Positions 12,465 through 25,221 are shown, numbered from the stretch's first letter. The stretch is DNA of 64,000 nucleotides from Klebsormidium nitens (GCA_000708835.1 DF237202.1:1-64000); one strand, 5' to 3'. Numbers and translations: made by a program. The notes: generated from the letters alone by a model not told the origin.

Positions 12465-15400
12465 GTGCGCCTTAGGAGCTGCCTGATCTGCCACCATGGT
12501 GTGTCCTCCATTGGCCTGGCCAAATACTACACGCAGCTGCCCAATGGCTCTTGCATGAGGCAGGCGTCCTTCTTCGAGGACAAGCACGTGCTATCCCTCG
12601 GGTTTGGTTACATGGTGGTCCTGGGGCTGGGCCTCTTCTTCTCCGTTTTCACGGCTGCTCTGGTGAGCACTTGGCAAGTTCAGGCTTTTGTTTGCTAGAG
12701 TGAGCAGGGCTCTCAGCTCCCAGCTGTGGGTTAAGTCCTAGTAAGACTGTGGTGACTCTTTGCGGACCTGGAGGTCATTTAACTTGGATGCACATATGCA
12801 TTATAACAGCTTTTCAGACCTGCAAGCACTTGCTACCTAAACTTGAGACTTCTGAAGGTTGCAAGCTGACCATAAAACTCTAATTCAGGGTTGTCTTGAA
12901 AGCCTGAACACAAGGCTCCACTTGTTGTTGAGAATACGCCGTATCATCACTCCTGCAAATGCTCACCCTCTGCGCACAAAGCTCAAATTGACTACCTAGA
13001 TGTGCGAAAGATGTCCTGGTGTCGTTTATATGTGCTTTGAGGTGACTTTATAGGTGACTAGGGCGCCGAAAGAACCAGCCAGATCTATGGTCCGCTCACT
13101 GGAGCTGCATTGCGTCCATCAAAGCACCTGTGCATATGCAGAAGGATTCAAGTACTCAACTGAAAGTCAAACTGGATAAGTACAGCGGTCCCTTGGGTCC
13201 CTTGGTCAACAAAAAGAGCTTCAAAAGGATTCTTGCTTTCTTGTCTTCAGAGGTGTGGTTGGAGGAGCGGTACATGGGCACTGTGGCTTCTTCTGAGTGG
13301 TACGCTATTTCAGATCCCTCCGAGTCTTGTCAACAAAGGCTGATAATCTACTGGGAACGCTTTTGGACATATTGTCACTGGCAGTATGCGGCAAGTACTG
13401 CAGGCTTTGCATTCACATTGACAGCTGCCAATTAGCGGATGCACTTGAAGTACTTCGGTCAAAGACTGTTATATGATATATCAACAAGTATCTACCTAAT
13501 GACTTGTTTGGTCTGTGCAGGTTCAACACGGCAGGGCGAAGTTTCAAAACGGGGCTCATCGCCAGTGTTATTGTGTCCCAGGTAAGCTATACAAAGCTTG
13601 CACCAAAAGCTGTCTATTCAGATCTGCAAGAGAACATGAGCTACTACTGATTGCCCTTATATCTGCGCTTCTCCAATCATACGTTTTTCTTTCACCCAGT
13701 CACAAGCTCTGCAGCACAGCACTCATGTTGGAACTAGGCTTGAAGATTGCACGGTTCTGAAAGCTTGCTGGACACTTCTTCCCCCTTACCTTCTTTTGAA
13801 GCAGCGGAGTTGAAGACAGGAAAAAAGCGGCAAAATGCCGAAATTGACGCTTCTTGCCCCTCTTGTTCCTGATACCTGTCGTGAATTGTCTTGTACAGTG
13901 GACCTGGGCTGCGACAATGTAAGCAAACTGTGCTCTTTCGCATCTAGCTAGTGCAAAAAGATTCACTCGGTTACTATTATTGGATTGGTTTCCGGCAGCT
14001 TTCTTGGTGCTCAGCGGCCCCTACTGGTTTCCCGAGTGTACGGTTCTTTCTATATGATTGCGGACTTGCTGAAGTAGTCAATGAATCTACTCCTTATTAT
14101 CTGTTTAGAATCTTAGTAATCTCAGATGGATGTTGAAAACATGCTTCTGCAGCATCAGGAAAGCTGTTGACATATGACAGAGCTCTGTGCATATTCGTGG
14201 GATTCCTTTGTTTTGCAGCTTGCAGTCAGCCAACGTGGCCTGGAAATACGGCAAGTCCCTGAACACCTTCAAGTTTCTCAATTTGCAGCTCCTGGCTGAC
14301 CTGCAAAGCAGCAGGCTTCGTTTCATTGATGATTGCTAGCTGTGCCCTGCACCACGTATGCATCCTCCATTTGCTAAAGGCTTTCAGAGATTTTGTGAAG
14401 CACAAGAAAGTGGAGACGAAGTTGACTGATTTCCTCTTACTCTCGCCGCAGGGATCAGCGGCCCTTTCTGGTATGCGTCTGGTGCTACAGTTCAGGTGCT
14501 GCTCTTTGGTGTGATGGCCATTGAAATCAAAAGGAAGGCGCCAACAGCGCACACCATCTGCGAAGTCGTCAGGGCCAGGTGAGCCTAACCTTCTAGATGC
14601 TACCCAAAGAGCTTCGGAAGAATTTCAAAAAAGATTCTCATGTCCAAGCTAGCGCTTACTATAATCTATCTGGTGTCAGCTGATATCGAAAAGCTGCACG
14701 ACAAGCTGCAGCCTGTAGGAGGCCCGCTTCGTTCCGTGGCTCTTGATCCAAAGATCAGCTTTCTCAACTGTGGAACGTTGGCAGTATGATTGGAAGCGTG
14801 TCGGAGCTGCGTCTTGAGATCTTGCGAGCTAGCATCTGATTGCTATACCCCGTAATAAAAGCTACCCGCGGATTTTCTCTTTTGCTCTGGGGTTTAAATG
14901 CTTTTTGGATGAAGACGAAAGTCATAGAATGCCATCGAAGATCCTGAATCAGCTCTTGGACTTGAACGGACCTCGTCTTAACCAGTTTTGTGGCCACTGC
15001 AGATGGGGTGAGCATCAACTCCTAAACTCTTGGGGCGAGCCAGGGCTGAGTCCACCTGGATCGCCGTAAAAACTGCATCCATGAGGCTAACAGACCTTGA
15101 CGTGGAGCAGACCGCTTTCTTCCGAGACCTTATTGTGCTCAGCTTTTTGAAGGTTCAGCTTTTGAAGTGTCTGACCAGTTGTGTGAATTCTGACCCCGCT
15201 GGTGTTTCAATCGACTTCAAACAAAACGACAAGCTTCCGAAAGCGTCTGTTCATTTGGCTTGTACTGCTTCTTGTCCGCTTACACAAGCCTGCAAGAATG
15301 AATCTTCTTTTCCGATTGCAGGGCAAATCGCACACATCGTCTTCCTTTTCTTCTGCTTCTTGACAAACTGCATCGTAACATCCATGCTCCTGGTAAGCCG

Positions 15401-18400
15401 TATCCACGATCAGATTTTGTCTCACCTTCTCAGTCGCAGCTAGCTGTCGTGCTACTTTTATTCAGCTTCAGCTACCAACGTCTCAAGAGATAATCTTACA
15501 AGGTATCGCACACCAGATTCCACGAAGTGGCTTTCCTAGCTCAGACGTGTCACGCGGCTGACGAATCACTGCTCTCGCTTACGCAGCTTGGTGGCGCATC
15601 TGTGGTCAACGCTCTGACAGACATGAACGTGTACCTGGCCTGCTTCTTGATTGTAAGTGGCCGCGCTATCTCTACTAGCGATTTGTATTTGTATTCTGCC
15701 TCTCCGCTAAGCGTCAATATGGGGAGAGAGCAAGAAACCTTGGCCTCTCAAGCTCAGCCTTACAACATGCAGAAGTGCTCTACGAATAAGCCCCTCAACG
15801 ACGCTTCGTGCTGCAAGCATTCTGTTCGTTAAGATCGATATATGACCCTCCTAGAAATCTTCAATCTACGCTTCCATGCTTCGTCGAAACCTCTTGTTTG
15901 GTTGCAAACCTGCGTGCGCTTTACTTCAACGGAACCGTTCAATACGCTTAGGTATCTGTTCCATCGTGTCGTTCTGGCAATCAATTACACACTCTCAGAG
16001 AGGATAACTTTTCTTTTGCAGCCTCTTGGGGTCATCTTCTACACGCTGTCAGGCGGTCTCAAGGCCACCTTCCTTGCGAGCTACGTCCACAGTATCATCA
16101 GTAAGTGATCAATTCTCTAAAGCTGCGAGTTCGCAACTGCTGGCAAGCAGCAGGTAAAGACTCGATCATCTCTAGCTTTTCGAGGTTGAGTATTCTTGTT
16201 CCAGGCGTGCTCTTCGTGACTCTTTGTGACTCTTCAAGCAATATCAGATGGCATCAGTTTCCTATCAATGTGAAAGGCCCGTTCTCTTGCTTCTGTAGAT
16301 GCATAAATATGGACAACCCGATGGTATTCACAAGAGACTGTGAGACTACAATTCAAGCTCTCTCTTCGTTCGAAACTGTGCGTCTCCGGATCCTGTTCCT
16401 TTGGATGGCGACTACCCCGCATTCTCTCCTGCTCATACAAAAGCCTACCAAACGAACAGTGCCGAAAAACAGCTTCTTTCTTTGCTTTGCAGTCCACATC
16501 GCTCTGATGATGTTCATCTGGATCGTGTACGCCACCGACTCGGACCTCGGCAGCCCGAAAGCCGTGTACAATGCACTCAAGGCTGTATCCAGTAAGACCA
16601 GGGACTGCCTTGACATACCAGACGGGCAAAAGTGCGGCCCAGTTGCTGGCAACCACAAGGGGACCTACCTAACCATGCTCTCAAATGGAGGACTCGTGAG
16701 GCCTTCGTTTACACTTCTGCTCGCAATTCTCTTGGAAGGTCGATCGGTATCCGAGCAGCGTCCCCCGCGAATGATCTGGTTTCTACACAAACGGCGTTTC
16801 TCACTAGTGAATCCTCGAACTCAAAGCAGATTGCCAGGTTATTTGCTTTCATTGTCTTGCGTTCGATAGAAGAAGAAAAATCTGTACTTTTCACGAGGCA
16901 GCCAATGGCAGACAGCAATGTCTATGAACAGAGTACTTCAGATGACAAATCAATGTAGCACGAGGGAAGGAGTTCACTTTAGGGTCTCTAAAACCATTCT
17001 ACAGCTTTCTGAACCATCTGATCAGTACCGGACGCTTCGATCATTGTGAAAGCTCTTTTCTGCAGACCTTTGGGATCATCAACATCGTTGGAAACTTCGG
17101 AACGGTTTTCGTCGACAACGGCTACTGGCAGTCTGCCATCGCAGCGCGCCCCTCCTCCTCTCACAAGGGCTACCTGGTAAGAGATTCTCTTTCTCTTTCT
17201 CTTTCGAGCCAGGTCACCCGCGGCTCGAACTCTCAGAGGCCTCTGCTTTCATCAAGCAATTTGTTTCTGCAACAAAACTCCTAATCATCGCTGCTAGGAT
17301 ACCCGAGAGTTCTGGAAACCCATCAAGCTTCAAAGCTTCCAGGAATGCTTGAAGTCTGTTTGGTTCCGGCCGTGCCCCCTTCTCTGCGCACGCAAACTCG
17401 CTAGCTTCCCGTACGGTCTGAAGGCTTTCCAATCAAGTTCTGACACGTGTCGTCCCCCATCGCAGCTGGGAGGCCTTGTCTGGTTCGCCGTGCCGTTCGC
17501 CCTGGCTTCCTCCCTAGGCCTCGCTGCGGTCGCGTTGGACTTGCCCCTTACGGCTGACGAGGCAAACGCGGGTCTACTTCCTCCGGCTGCCGCAATCCAA
17601 CTCATGGGCCAGAGCGGGGCTGGCCTTCTCCTGGTCATGCTGTTCATGTAAGCTCGGTAGCTTTTGTAGCCTCTCTTGCACTAGTCATCCGATGTGATGT
17701 TCGGCTGTTACAGCTTTTTGGTCGCACTTCGTGTTGGGGAAAAGTCTCTGACCCAGAATTTTCGGGGTCCCAGTATGCAGACGTTCCAGGTCTGTGCATG
17801 TCACAGAATAGGAGGCCGTAACTCGCTTCTTAAGAGTTTCACGGAAGCCAGGCTGCAGAACAAGTATCGACGAGCTTGCGAGAAAGCGCGCTTGGAAGGA
17901 ACAGCTGCTCTGCGGCCCCGGGCCTCCTTGAATCTCTTCCGCACAATTGCAAGCTTTATTATCCAAAGCATTCGTAGCCCTGATAACGGGCATGTTTCAA
18001 AGCGTCTCCTTATGCTGATTTCGCAGATCCAATTGGGAGCCCCTCTCAGTCGGTTCCAACCGCACCTCCCTATTGATTCCTATTGACTTGCACTCTGCCT
18101 CAAGAAGTTGTTGTTCTGATCGAATGAAGTGAGAAATCATGGAGAAGGTCTCAACCGGCCCTTTCCCTACCCTCGCAGGGCCGTGCTTCTTGCTGGATCG
18201 GCCAAATTTGACCGCCGCAATTTCCCTGTCTGCCTAACGGAGTTTCTGCACCCCACTCTCGAAAGCTGACGAAAAACATTCGCTTCAATCCCTTTTGCAG
18301 GGCTGTCACTTCTGCCGGCTCCGCCGAGCTGATCGCCGTCAGTTCCCTTATCACGTACGACATCTACCGGACCTACATCAACCCCAAGGCCTCCGGAAAG

Positions 18401-21400
18401 CAGATCCTGGCGGTCTCGCGTTACTGCGTCCTCGGCTTTGGGCTCTTCATGGGAGTACTGGCGATTGCGCTCCAAAAGGCGGGCGTTAGCTTGGGCTGGA
18501 TGTGAGCCGATACGCCCATCTACTGAGTGTTCGAACTGTGAAGGTCCCAGTCTGTGCATCTCGCCGCAGCATACAGCTTTGGGAAGGCGGAGATTTGCTT
18601 GGATCTGATGCTCTTCAGTGTCATGGGTTCCGTTTGATTGGTGGTTGCCGAACCGTCACTTCTCGCGCAGTCCTGGACCTTCCCATTCATTGCCGTGCCG
18701 CTTCGGTGAAACCACTGCCTTTTGTACGTTCTTGCTTCACCAGATCTCCTCTTTGAAGGTTTTTTTCACTTTTTCGGATCTACGATTACGTGATATCCCT
18801 TCTGTTTCTAAAAGAAAGGACGACAAGGCGGAACATACTGGCTGCAGTCTCGTTGACCACCGGATTCCTAGCTTGCCTTTGAATCTATAAAACGATTTCC
18901 TGCCAATTGCATGTTCAAGTTGGGTGTGCGAATGCTTCCATCACCCAAGATCTGTTGTCCAAAGCTCTTCATTTGTCTCCAGGTATGAGGCCATGGGCTG
19001 CCTCATCGGTTCCGCCGTCTTTCCTGTCGCTTTCCTCCTCCTCTGGCGGAAGGCCAACGCTATCGGCGCCTTGGCCGGCGCGATCATCGGAATGATTGCG
19101 GGCGTCATCACTTGGCTCGTGGTCGCACAGGTGATTTATGACGTCACACTTCAGATCTCGTTGGCTCTAGAGACTAAGAGCGCACGGCACTCAGCTATGT
19201 CGACCTGATTGGTCGCGAAATCTTCCTATCGTGATCAAGTGTTTTTCAGCGACTCAAAAGCATGAGAAGGGGCGCATAAGGCCCCCGTCAATTCGTGCTT
19301 CGACGCCTTTTCCTCACCATCCTCGACCTAATTATCCAGGCTTGATTCGTTTGGACACGCTTCGAGAGTGGCCCCCTGTACTTCTACAAGCTTCCTTGGA
19401 GAGAAGCAAACTTTCAAGCCCAGCTTACACTACATTTTCGGTCACACAAGCCCGTACGCAGTTCTCAACGCTTAGGTGCTCACTGCAAGCTCGTAGCTTC
19501 CGGATAAGCGAGGCTAAGTGAAGTATGTGACATCACCTGGCTCGCCCTTCGCAGCCTTCCGTTTGTGACTTGGCATGGAAGTCTCTCTCACTGGTGCACC
19601 AGAATCCACTGCACACAAGGAGATTTGCAGTGGACAATGTTCAGAACAGCACTAGGTCAGCGTCCAGGACCCATTTCCGCTGACCTCTTGCGAAGTTCCG
19701 CTGCAGGTTGACAACGGAGCCCTGAACCTGTACACGACCGGAAAGGACGGCCCCATGCTGGCGGGTAACCTGGTGTCTATCCTTACCGGCGGAATTATTC
19801 ACATCACATCCAGCCTCATCTGGCCCCAGGTAACACCAGAATCCAGCACTTGGTGTGTGTAGACCTGCCCGAATTTAGATTGAGAGCTGAATTTTAAGTC
19901 TAATTGAACCCAACGTTCATCGTCTTGCACCATTTTGACTGGTTCAAGATGAGCAGTTCGACTGGTCAAGAACAGCCTCTCAGATCTTTTGGGGAATATT
20001 TCCTGTTGCACATGCACCTCCAATCAACATCACGAAATACAATTTCTGATGAGCTAAGTACTGAGGCTTTCCAGATATCCCCTTGCAAGATTTTGACTGG
20101 GACCGGAATGAAGCAGATCAGGTCTGATTGGGAACGACGCATCCGATCTCACCTTCCGCAAACCTCAGTCATAAGGCCCGAGTAGGCCAAGTGATAGTAT
20201 CTGAAGAGAGTTTTTCAGAAGAATTCCGAGTATTCTTGATTTGCAAATGTACCGTGCGTCCTGATTGGAAAGCTTCGACTCGGTTATCAGATGAAGCGGA
20301 TTACCCTCGTCGAGAACGACGCCTCTGACCTCACCTTCACAAATCACAATCAGGAGAGCCAAGTAGGCCAAGTTCTTTGATTTTTGAAGAAGTTCGTCAG
20401 AAGCTTTACCAACACTCCTATTTGCAAATACAGCGTGCGTCTTGTTTGCAGAACTTCGACTGGGACAAGATGAAGCAGATCACCCTCGTCGAGAACGACG
20501 CCTCCGATCTTCCCGACGACGAGTACGACCCCGCCAAGCTGGCGCACGCTAAGTGGTGGATCATCAAGTGGGGCTGCACCTTCAGCTTTGTCATGCTCAT
20601 CCTGTGGCCCGTCGCAACACTCCCCGCGCGCGAGTTCGGCATCGTCTACTGGACTTTCTGGGGTGAGCACTTGTTGGATTTCCTCCTCCTTTTGCTTTTA
20701 TAGTATTCCTTCCTCAGAATTCTACTGTCTCCCTCCTTCCCAAAGATCGGAGTTGTCAAGCTTTCACTATCAAATGCTCACCATCTGGCCCGTCGCAACG
20801 TCACTCCCTGCTGGAGTTTCTAAGGTGAGCACTTCGTGCATGGATTCGTTTCCCGTTGTTCACGATCTATGCGCCTTACGTTTTTGCCGCTTTGTGTTTG
20901 CCAATCTGGGGAAATGTTGACGATAAAGGAGTAAGATAGGACACAACGTGGGCCGCGGCCGCCAGTCATGCTATAAGTCAGCATGACACACCTCCAGTAA
21001 CTGAGCACTTTGACCTCAATCTCATTCCCCGCTCCGGTTATCGAGTTTCTTCTTTTCCCCTATTCACTAACACCCACAGTCACCTGTTTCCGCCTGTCAA
21101 CGCACTCGAGTTTCTTCAGTCCCTACGTGATCATGACGTCATTCCTGACTACGTGTCCCTTCCCTGCAGTCGTCATCGTGCTCGCGTGGGGCACGATTGC
21201 GTCAGTGGTGATCATCGTTCTGCCGCTGTACGAATCCTGGGCCGGCATCAGCCTGGTCCTCAGCGGCCTCTTTACCTCCGACGTTCTCTACAAGAAGGTC
21301 GAGGTAAGAGTGTCAACAAACTCTAAATTACGGCCATGTTGACTTCACGCCTGCCCGAAGGACGGTTCGGTTTAGTCTGAGGGGTTCCGGCGGTTACCGG

Positions 21401-22086
21401 TGCGCGGAGCATTGCTTCTGGGTTTCATTCTCAGTTTGTTTGAGCCTGGAGAACCGGTCTTGATACTCAGTCTTCACAAGCCTAGGTAGACCTAGTATCG
21501 AGAATTACTGGAGGCAAGAGCTCCGAGTCGGCCAGACCTACTTTCGCTTGAAATCTTCGGGGTTAGGAAGACATACGTACTGTTTCAGCCCGCCTGGCTC
21601 CGGCCCAAGTCCCGATCGATCTGGAAACGCACAACAACTGACTCCCTGAAAGAGGCTTTGCGTGCCTCGCATGGCGATCTGTGAGTCTGGTGCCGAGCGC
21701 TTATGTTGATTTTATCCTGAAAGCTGGACACGGCTCTGCTCTTCAAACACGTTCGAGGAATGGACTCGGATCCAACTTGCAGGGGCCTTTGATGGCGGGA
21801 AAGTGCTGTGACTTATTAGTCTCGTGACAAGGGCGTCTTTCCTCCAGCAGGAGCTTATTGCTTTCAACCAAGCACAAGCTCTGTTCTTCCCCCGATACGT
21901 ACAGCAAAACGTTCCTGTTACATCCAGAAGATGTAAAGCGCTGAGAGACCGGAAGCCCAGGATTCTTTTTTGTTTGTGCAGGACCTGGATGCCAAGATCG
22001 ACGCCATCATTCGATCGAACCCAAGCTACGAAGCGGCGTACCTGCACCCCGGCACAAAGGAAGTTTCGCCCCCGCCCGAAGACTAG
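12465..22086 (+). CDS. DUR3: Urea/H+ symporter DUR3 (19 coding exons; 5' start uncertain)
   Basis: High-affinity urea-proton symporter of the sodium:solute symporter family, a plasma-membrane protein with about 15 transmembrane helices. Exons: ~12465-12662, 13253-13299, 13521-13581, 13899-13918, 14219-14250, 14452-14578, 15003-15007, 15322-15392, 15587-15652, 16022-16100, 16493-16695, 17066-17176, 17466-17647, 18301-18501, 18983-19130, 19707-19829, 20452-20662, 21170-21303, 21982-22086. Codon phase closes at every junction, giving about 707 residues from 12465, close to plant DUR3. Family landmarks: [100 protein letters not shown] and a C-terminal LPLYESW. Residues like plant DUR3 ([11 protein letters not shown]) precede the first in-frame ATG at 12555, so the true start is probably in an upstream exon. 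Several introns contain decayed copies of neighbouring exon ends. Confidence 0.95.
14251..14451 (+). other. GC-AG intron in DUR3
   Basis: The exon ending AAATACG at 14250 is followed by GCAAGT rather than GT, and the next exon begins after CCGCAG at 14452. Only this junction restores the conserved reading KYGISGPFW. GC-AG introns are a known minor class spliced by the U2 machinery. Confidence 0.85.
15003..15007 (+). CDS. DUR3: 5-nt microexon of DUR3
   Basis: The sequence reads CTGCAG, then ATGGG, then GTGAGC. The five bases complete Arg, encode Trp and give the first base of Gly. This supplies the RARWG segment that is conserved in plant DUR3 and otherwise missing between exons 14452-14578 and 15322-15392. 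Phases before (2) and after (1) match exactly, so it is very likely a genuine microexon. Confidence 0.85.
17178..17205 (+). repeat. CTTTCT microsatellite after a DUR3 donor site
   Basis: Several near-perfect CTTTCT units occur immediately downstream of the GTAAGA donor that follows exon 17066-17176. Confidence 0.7.
18170..18242 (+). repeat. Decayed copy of DUR3 exon 14 start
   Basis: Within the intron before exon 18301-18501, CTCGCAGGGCCGTGCTTCTT and the following bases parallel the real TTTGCAGGGCTGTCACTTCT at 18294 onward. Matches continue as GGATCGGCC and CCGCAATTTCCCT, then the copy runs out. An AG acceptor-like dinucleotide is retained but the frame is degraded. Offset from the real acceptor is about 122 bases. 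Confidence 0.7.
19915..20345 (+). repeat. Tandem decayed copies of DUR3 exon 17 start
   Basis: The exon 20452-20662 opening (AACTTCGACTGGGACAAGATG, then AAGCAGATCACCCTCGTCGA) is echoed at about 20085-20160, at about 20265-20340, and more weakly near 19928. Intervening sequence is also shared (ATTTGCAAAT and GTGCGTC before each of the last two), so the unit is roughly 180 bases. The copy nearest the exon retains AAGCGGATTACCCTCGTCGA almost intact, the older ones less. Confidence 0.85.
20765..20840 (+). repeat. Decayed copy of DUR3 exon 17 end and donor
   Basis: CTCACCATCTGGCCCGTCGC and the following bases to GGTGAGCAC at about 20824 repeat the real exon end CTCATCCTGTGGCCCGTCGC to GGTGAGCAC at 20661. 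A functional-looking GTGAGC donor is preserved. Here the duplication is on the donor side of the exon. Confidence 0.8.
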
Positions 22087-25000
22087 GGATACGGGCATGA
22101 GCAGCCTTATTGCAAAGATCGGCGATTTTATTGAGAGCCTGAGTGTACAACAACTGAACAGCTTAGAGCTTGACTTAGATGAGGAATCTAATCTGAGGCC
22201 CGTTTGTAGGGCACTTAACAGCGGCTCAAGTCGAGTACGCTTCTAAACAATTTTGCCTGAGTGAGACGTCTAGGCATTACAAAACTATTGGCGTCTTCCC
22301 ACATGTAGAAGACCGTTAAAGACTTCCATCCTTGTAAGAGTGGAAGCGCCGCGGTGACGACGAAGCTTTTGTCACGTATTGAGAAGAGCTATACCGGTCT
22401 TGATCCTTGTTGGGTAGAATTCGGGCCAGTGATAACAAATTAAAGTCCGATTATTCTTGAGCGTCAGTTTGCTCCGAAACTCAAACTGCATAAGGGCGGG
22501 TTCTTTTCGACCAGTAAAAGATGGGCAGCAATATCACCACCGTAGGCGCACGCTGCGTGCCAGGTTGGCCGCAGCATGAGAGACAAACTTAGGGAATGAG
22601 ACTTGCACAATTGATAAGCAGACCTACTTACCATCATCGATCAACAGCCAAGGCCCTCAGCCCAAGGGTCAAGCCCAATATACTCATCATGCATTTGTAT
22701 ACGTACTGATGATAAACTGATTAGCATGCTCAACTGACTGTGTAATTCCATCGCACCCCTCGTACATTTTAGCACCAACGGCGTTTAATCAGCAGTGGTA
22801 TCTGTCGATGTCACGGCACCGACGTTTGCAGTGCAGATTCGTGTGCAAATGATCCCGGAGAATGATTGGGTTCCAGCTAGCAGCGGCTCAGCTAGCTACG
22901 TATCTCTTCAAGCCTGTTGTTTGATGCCGATGACAATTAGATGAAAACACAGATGAAATCAACTGAACTTCAGACCGGTCCGACGCGCAGGGGCGGTTGT
23001 GGTTGTCATCACATGGAACTTAGGCCGCGATCCCCTGCTGCCCACAAAGACGATGTACTGGGAGTCACGTGAAGCACCGCTGTTGCACAGCCGCCGCGCG
23101 CAGCCGCCATGTCGGTGTCAGGCGCCAGGTTATACCTGCACCGGGCTCGTCATGGTTGGAAACTCGCGATTGTCGGCACGAGCCCGGGCCGTGCTCGGGT
23201 CATGCACCAGCTTTCATCGACCCCTCGATCACCCTCGACGGGCGGCGGTCGGAAGGCCCGGCGGCAGATCGACCCAGACCCTACTCAGACCGGCGATCGC
23301 GGAGGCGGCCGTCGATCTTCCTATGCCGGGTTACTGGTGCGTCTTGTGATCTTTATGCAACTTAGAATCTCAGAAAGAACCTGCCCCCACTTGGCCATGC
23401 AAGTCACATATATCGTAAGGCGGCGGCTCAGGCATCGACCATGCAGGTCGGGACCCGGCAGCATCGCGTCGGGCATTGGCGCGCGCTCTAGCTCTTCGAT
23501 CTTTGAAGCTGGCAAAGGTGCAATTCCCAAAAGCGTTGAACCTCGAAACATGTACAGTCCGGATGCGCCGTGAAAGCGCCAGAATACAATGCTGATGTCA
23601 TGTCGTTTCGTGTCATGTCGTTTCAGACTGGGACTCAAGAGCGCGGCGCCCTCAGCGACTCGGCGCCCAAGCATTGAACGGGCATTGAACTTCGGAAGTT
23701 CAATGCGTGGGCGCCCGCCGGCCGGGGACGCGATTTCTTGACGCGGCCGCCTACCGCGGTGGTGGGTCCCCGCGGCCGCTCAGTGTTTGGCTGCGCGATG
23801 ATGCCGAACGACGTACGCCCGACGATGATGATTCAGACCGCGCCAATCGACGGCTGATGGGGCCCAGAGTTTCAACTGCTCTTTGCTTTGGTGAAGGGCC
23901 GCTGACATGGTGATGTGAGCAGGTGGACTCGGATTCCGGGACGCTGCTGAGGCAACTTCTGCGTTGTCAAAATCAAGAATCGGTTGGGGCATGCACTTTG
24001 GATGCTTTCCTTGTACACCTAAAAGGCTGCTTTGAGTCTGCAGCAAGCCATGACCAGCTGGAGCCGCTTTCTTCATGACCGCAAAGAGACAAAAGAATAT
24101 GAGTTGGAGGTCGCGGCTAGAAGAGAAGTGCTTAGCCTTAGGAAACCTCTTCCAAAACAGCGCGTTTGCACGCCATGATGCAAGAATTTGCAAGGATAGG
24201 TCCTAGCCTAAGTCTTCGAGAAAGACGCTGATACGAATACAACCACACCTACCATGCATGTTGTCAGATTGGACTGCTCCAGTACCTGCTGACGCATGCA
24301 GAGGTCGTGACCTCTGCGTATGTTACAAACAGCAATCTGAAGAGCTAATAGCAGCGGATACTTGAGGAGGGAAGGTTGTGAAAGCGGGTTTATTGGTCGC
24401 GTCAACAGCAGAACCTGCACTCAAGAGTCCACGTTGCGCAGGCTCAGCTGAACTTCAAGGAGACTAGCTTGACCACTGAAAAGGAGTCTAACAATCTGCT
24501 AAGAAGCTCGGGGAGAACGGGTCGAGGCTGCCGAAATAACAGCAGGTGACGTCTGCAGTTAGAATTGCCGCCTGTACTTTGAGTGACCGCTTGACACAAT
24601 GTTGGAGCCTAGCATAGTTGTGGCCAGGCTTGGCTCACCAATGCCAGCCAGTAGACCTAAGCAGCAAGCTAGCAAGGTGGCTGTTTTGGGGTCACCAGAT
24701 AACAGCAGTGATAATCAGCGTCTCTCTGACCTGCAAAATACCTTGCTAGCTGTTTCTTTCAAACATTCCTGTTTTGGAGCCCTAGTTTTCCGGATCTGCA
24801 GCCTACTTATCAAGGTGGCCGACTTAAGAACAAGCAAATTGACAATTTATCATTCAGAGCAGCTCAGATCCTTGGCATTACTGAGGAGGGCTGCCGAAGA
24901 AAGCGCAGCACTAATCAACAGAACTACATCCACACAAGCCGCCAGTCTGACCCAGCTCAATCGTTCCCCGACAAAACCGAACCGAACAGCTTGCTCGGCA

Positions 25001-25221
25001 CATTCTTTTAGCTGCACGCGCTCTTTCTTGCTGGCGCCATTGCACCAGCCTGACATTGTTTGAGAGTCAAGCTTTCCGAGCAACATTCGCTCTGGTGTTC
25101 CCAAGCAACCCGAGATCGTTTCTACTGATCAGCAGCTCCTGCTGCTGACGTCATCTGCAACAAGCAGCTGGCGTAACTCCTCACCGACGATCTGCGTCTG
25201 GAGCTTACCTCGAGCTCCAAA
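22087..25221. other. Intergenic region between DUR3 and wall-protein gene
   Basis: No coding segment of a known family was found in about 3.1 kb. From about 23000 to 23900 the DNA is GC-rich with chance open frames in several registers. It holds a 15-bp direct repeat near 23598-23627, a strong palindrome at 23682-23706 and two NotI-type GCGGCCGC words near 23745-23780. The promoter of the gene starting at 25222 should lie at the right end. Confidence 0.55.
23662..23715. repeat. Nested perfect palindrome
   Basis: GCATTGAACTTC (23682-23693) is separated by one base from GAAGTTCAATGC (23695-23706), a perfect 12-bp inverted repeat. It is flanked by a second inverted pair, GGCGCCCA at 23662-23669 and TGGGCGCC at 23708-23715. 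A partial third copy, GCATTGAACG, starts at 23671. Confidence 0.85.

Noticed and set aside
12496-12558. ATG in strong context (CCACCATGG) near the DUR3 start
   Set aside because: It is out of frame with DUR3 and meets a stop after about 20 codons; it may be an upstream frame but is not the DUR3 start.
22999-23674. Overlapping GC-rich frames on both strands
   Set aside because: Several registers are open together with Arg/Pro-rich translations, as expected from composition.
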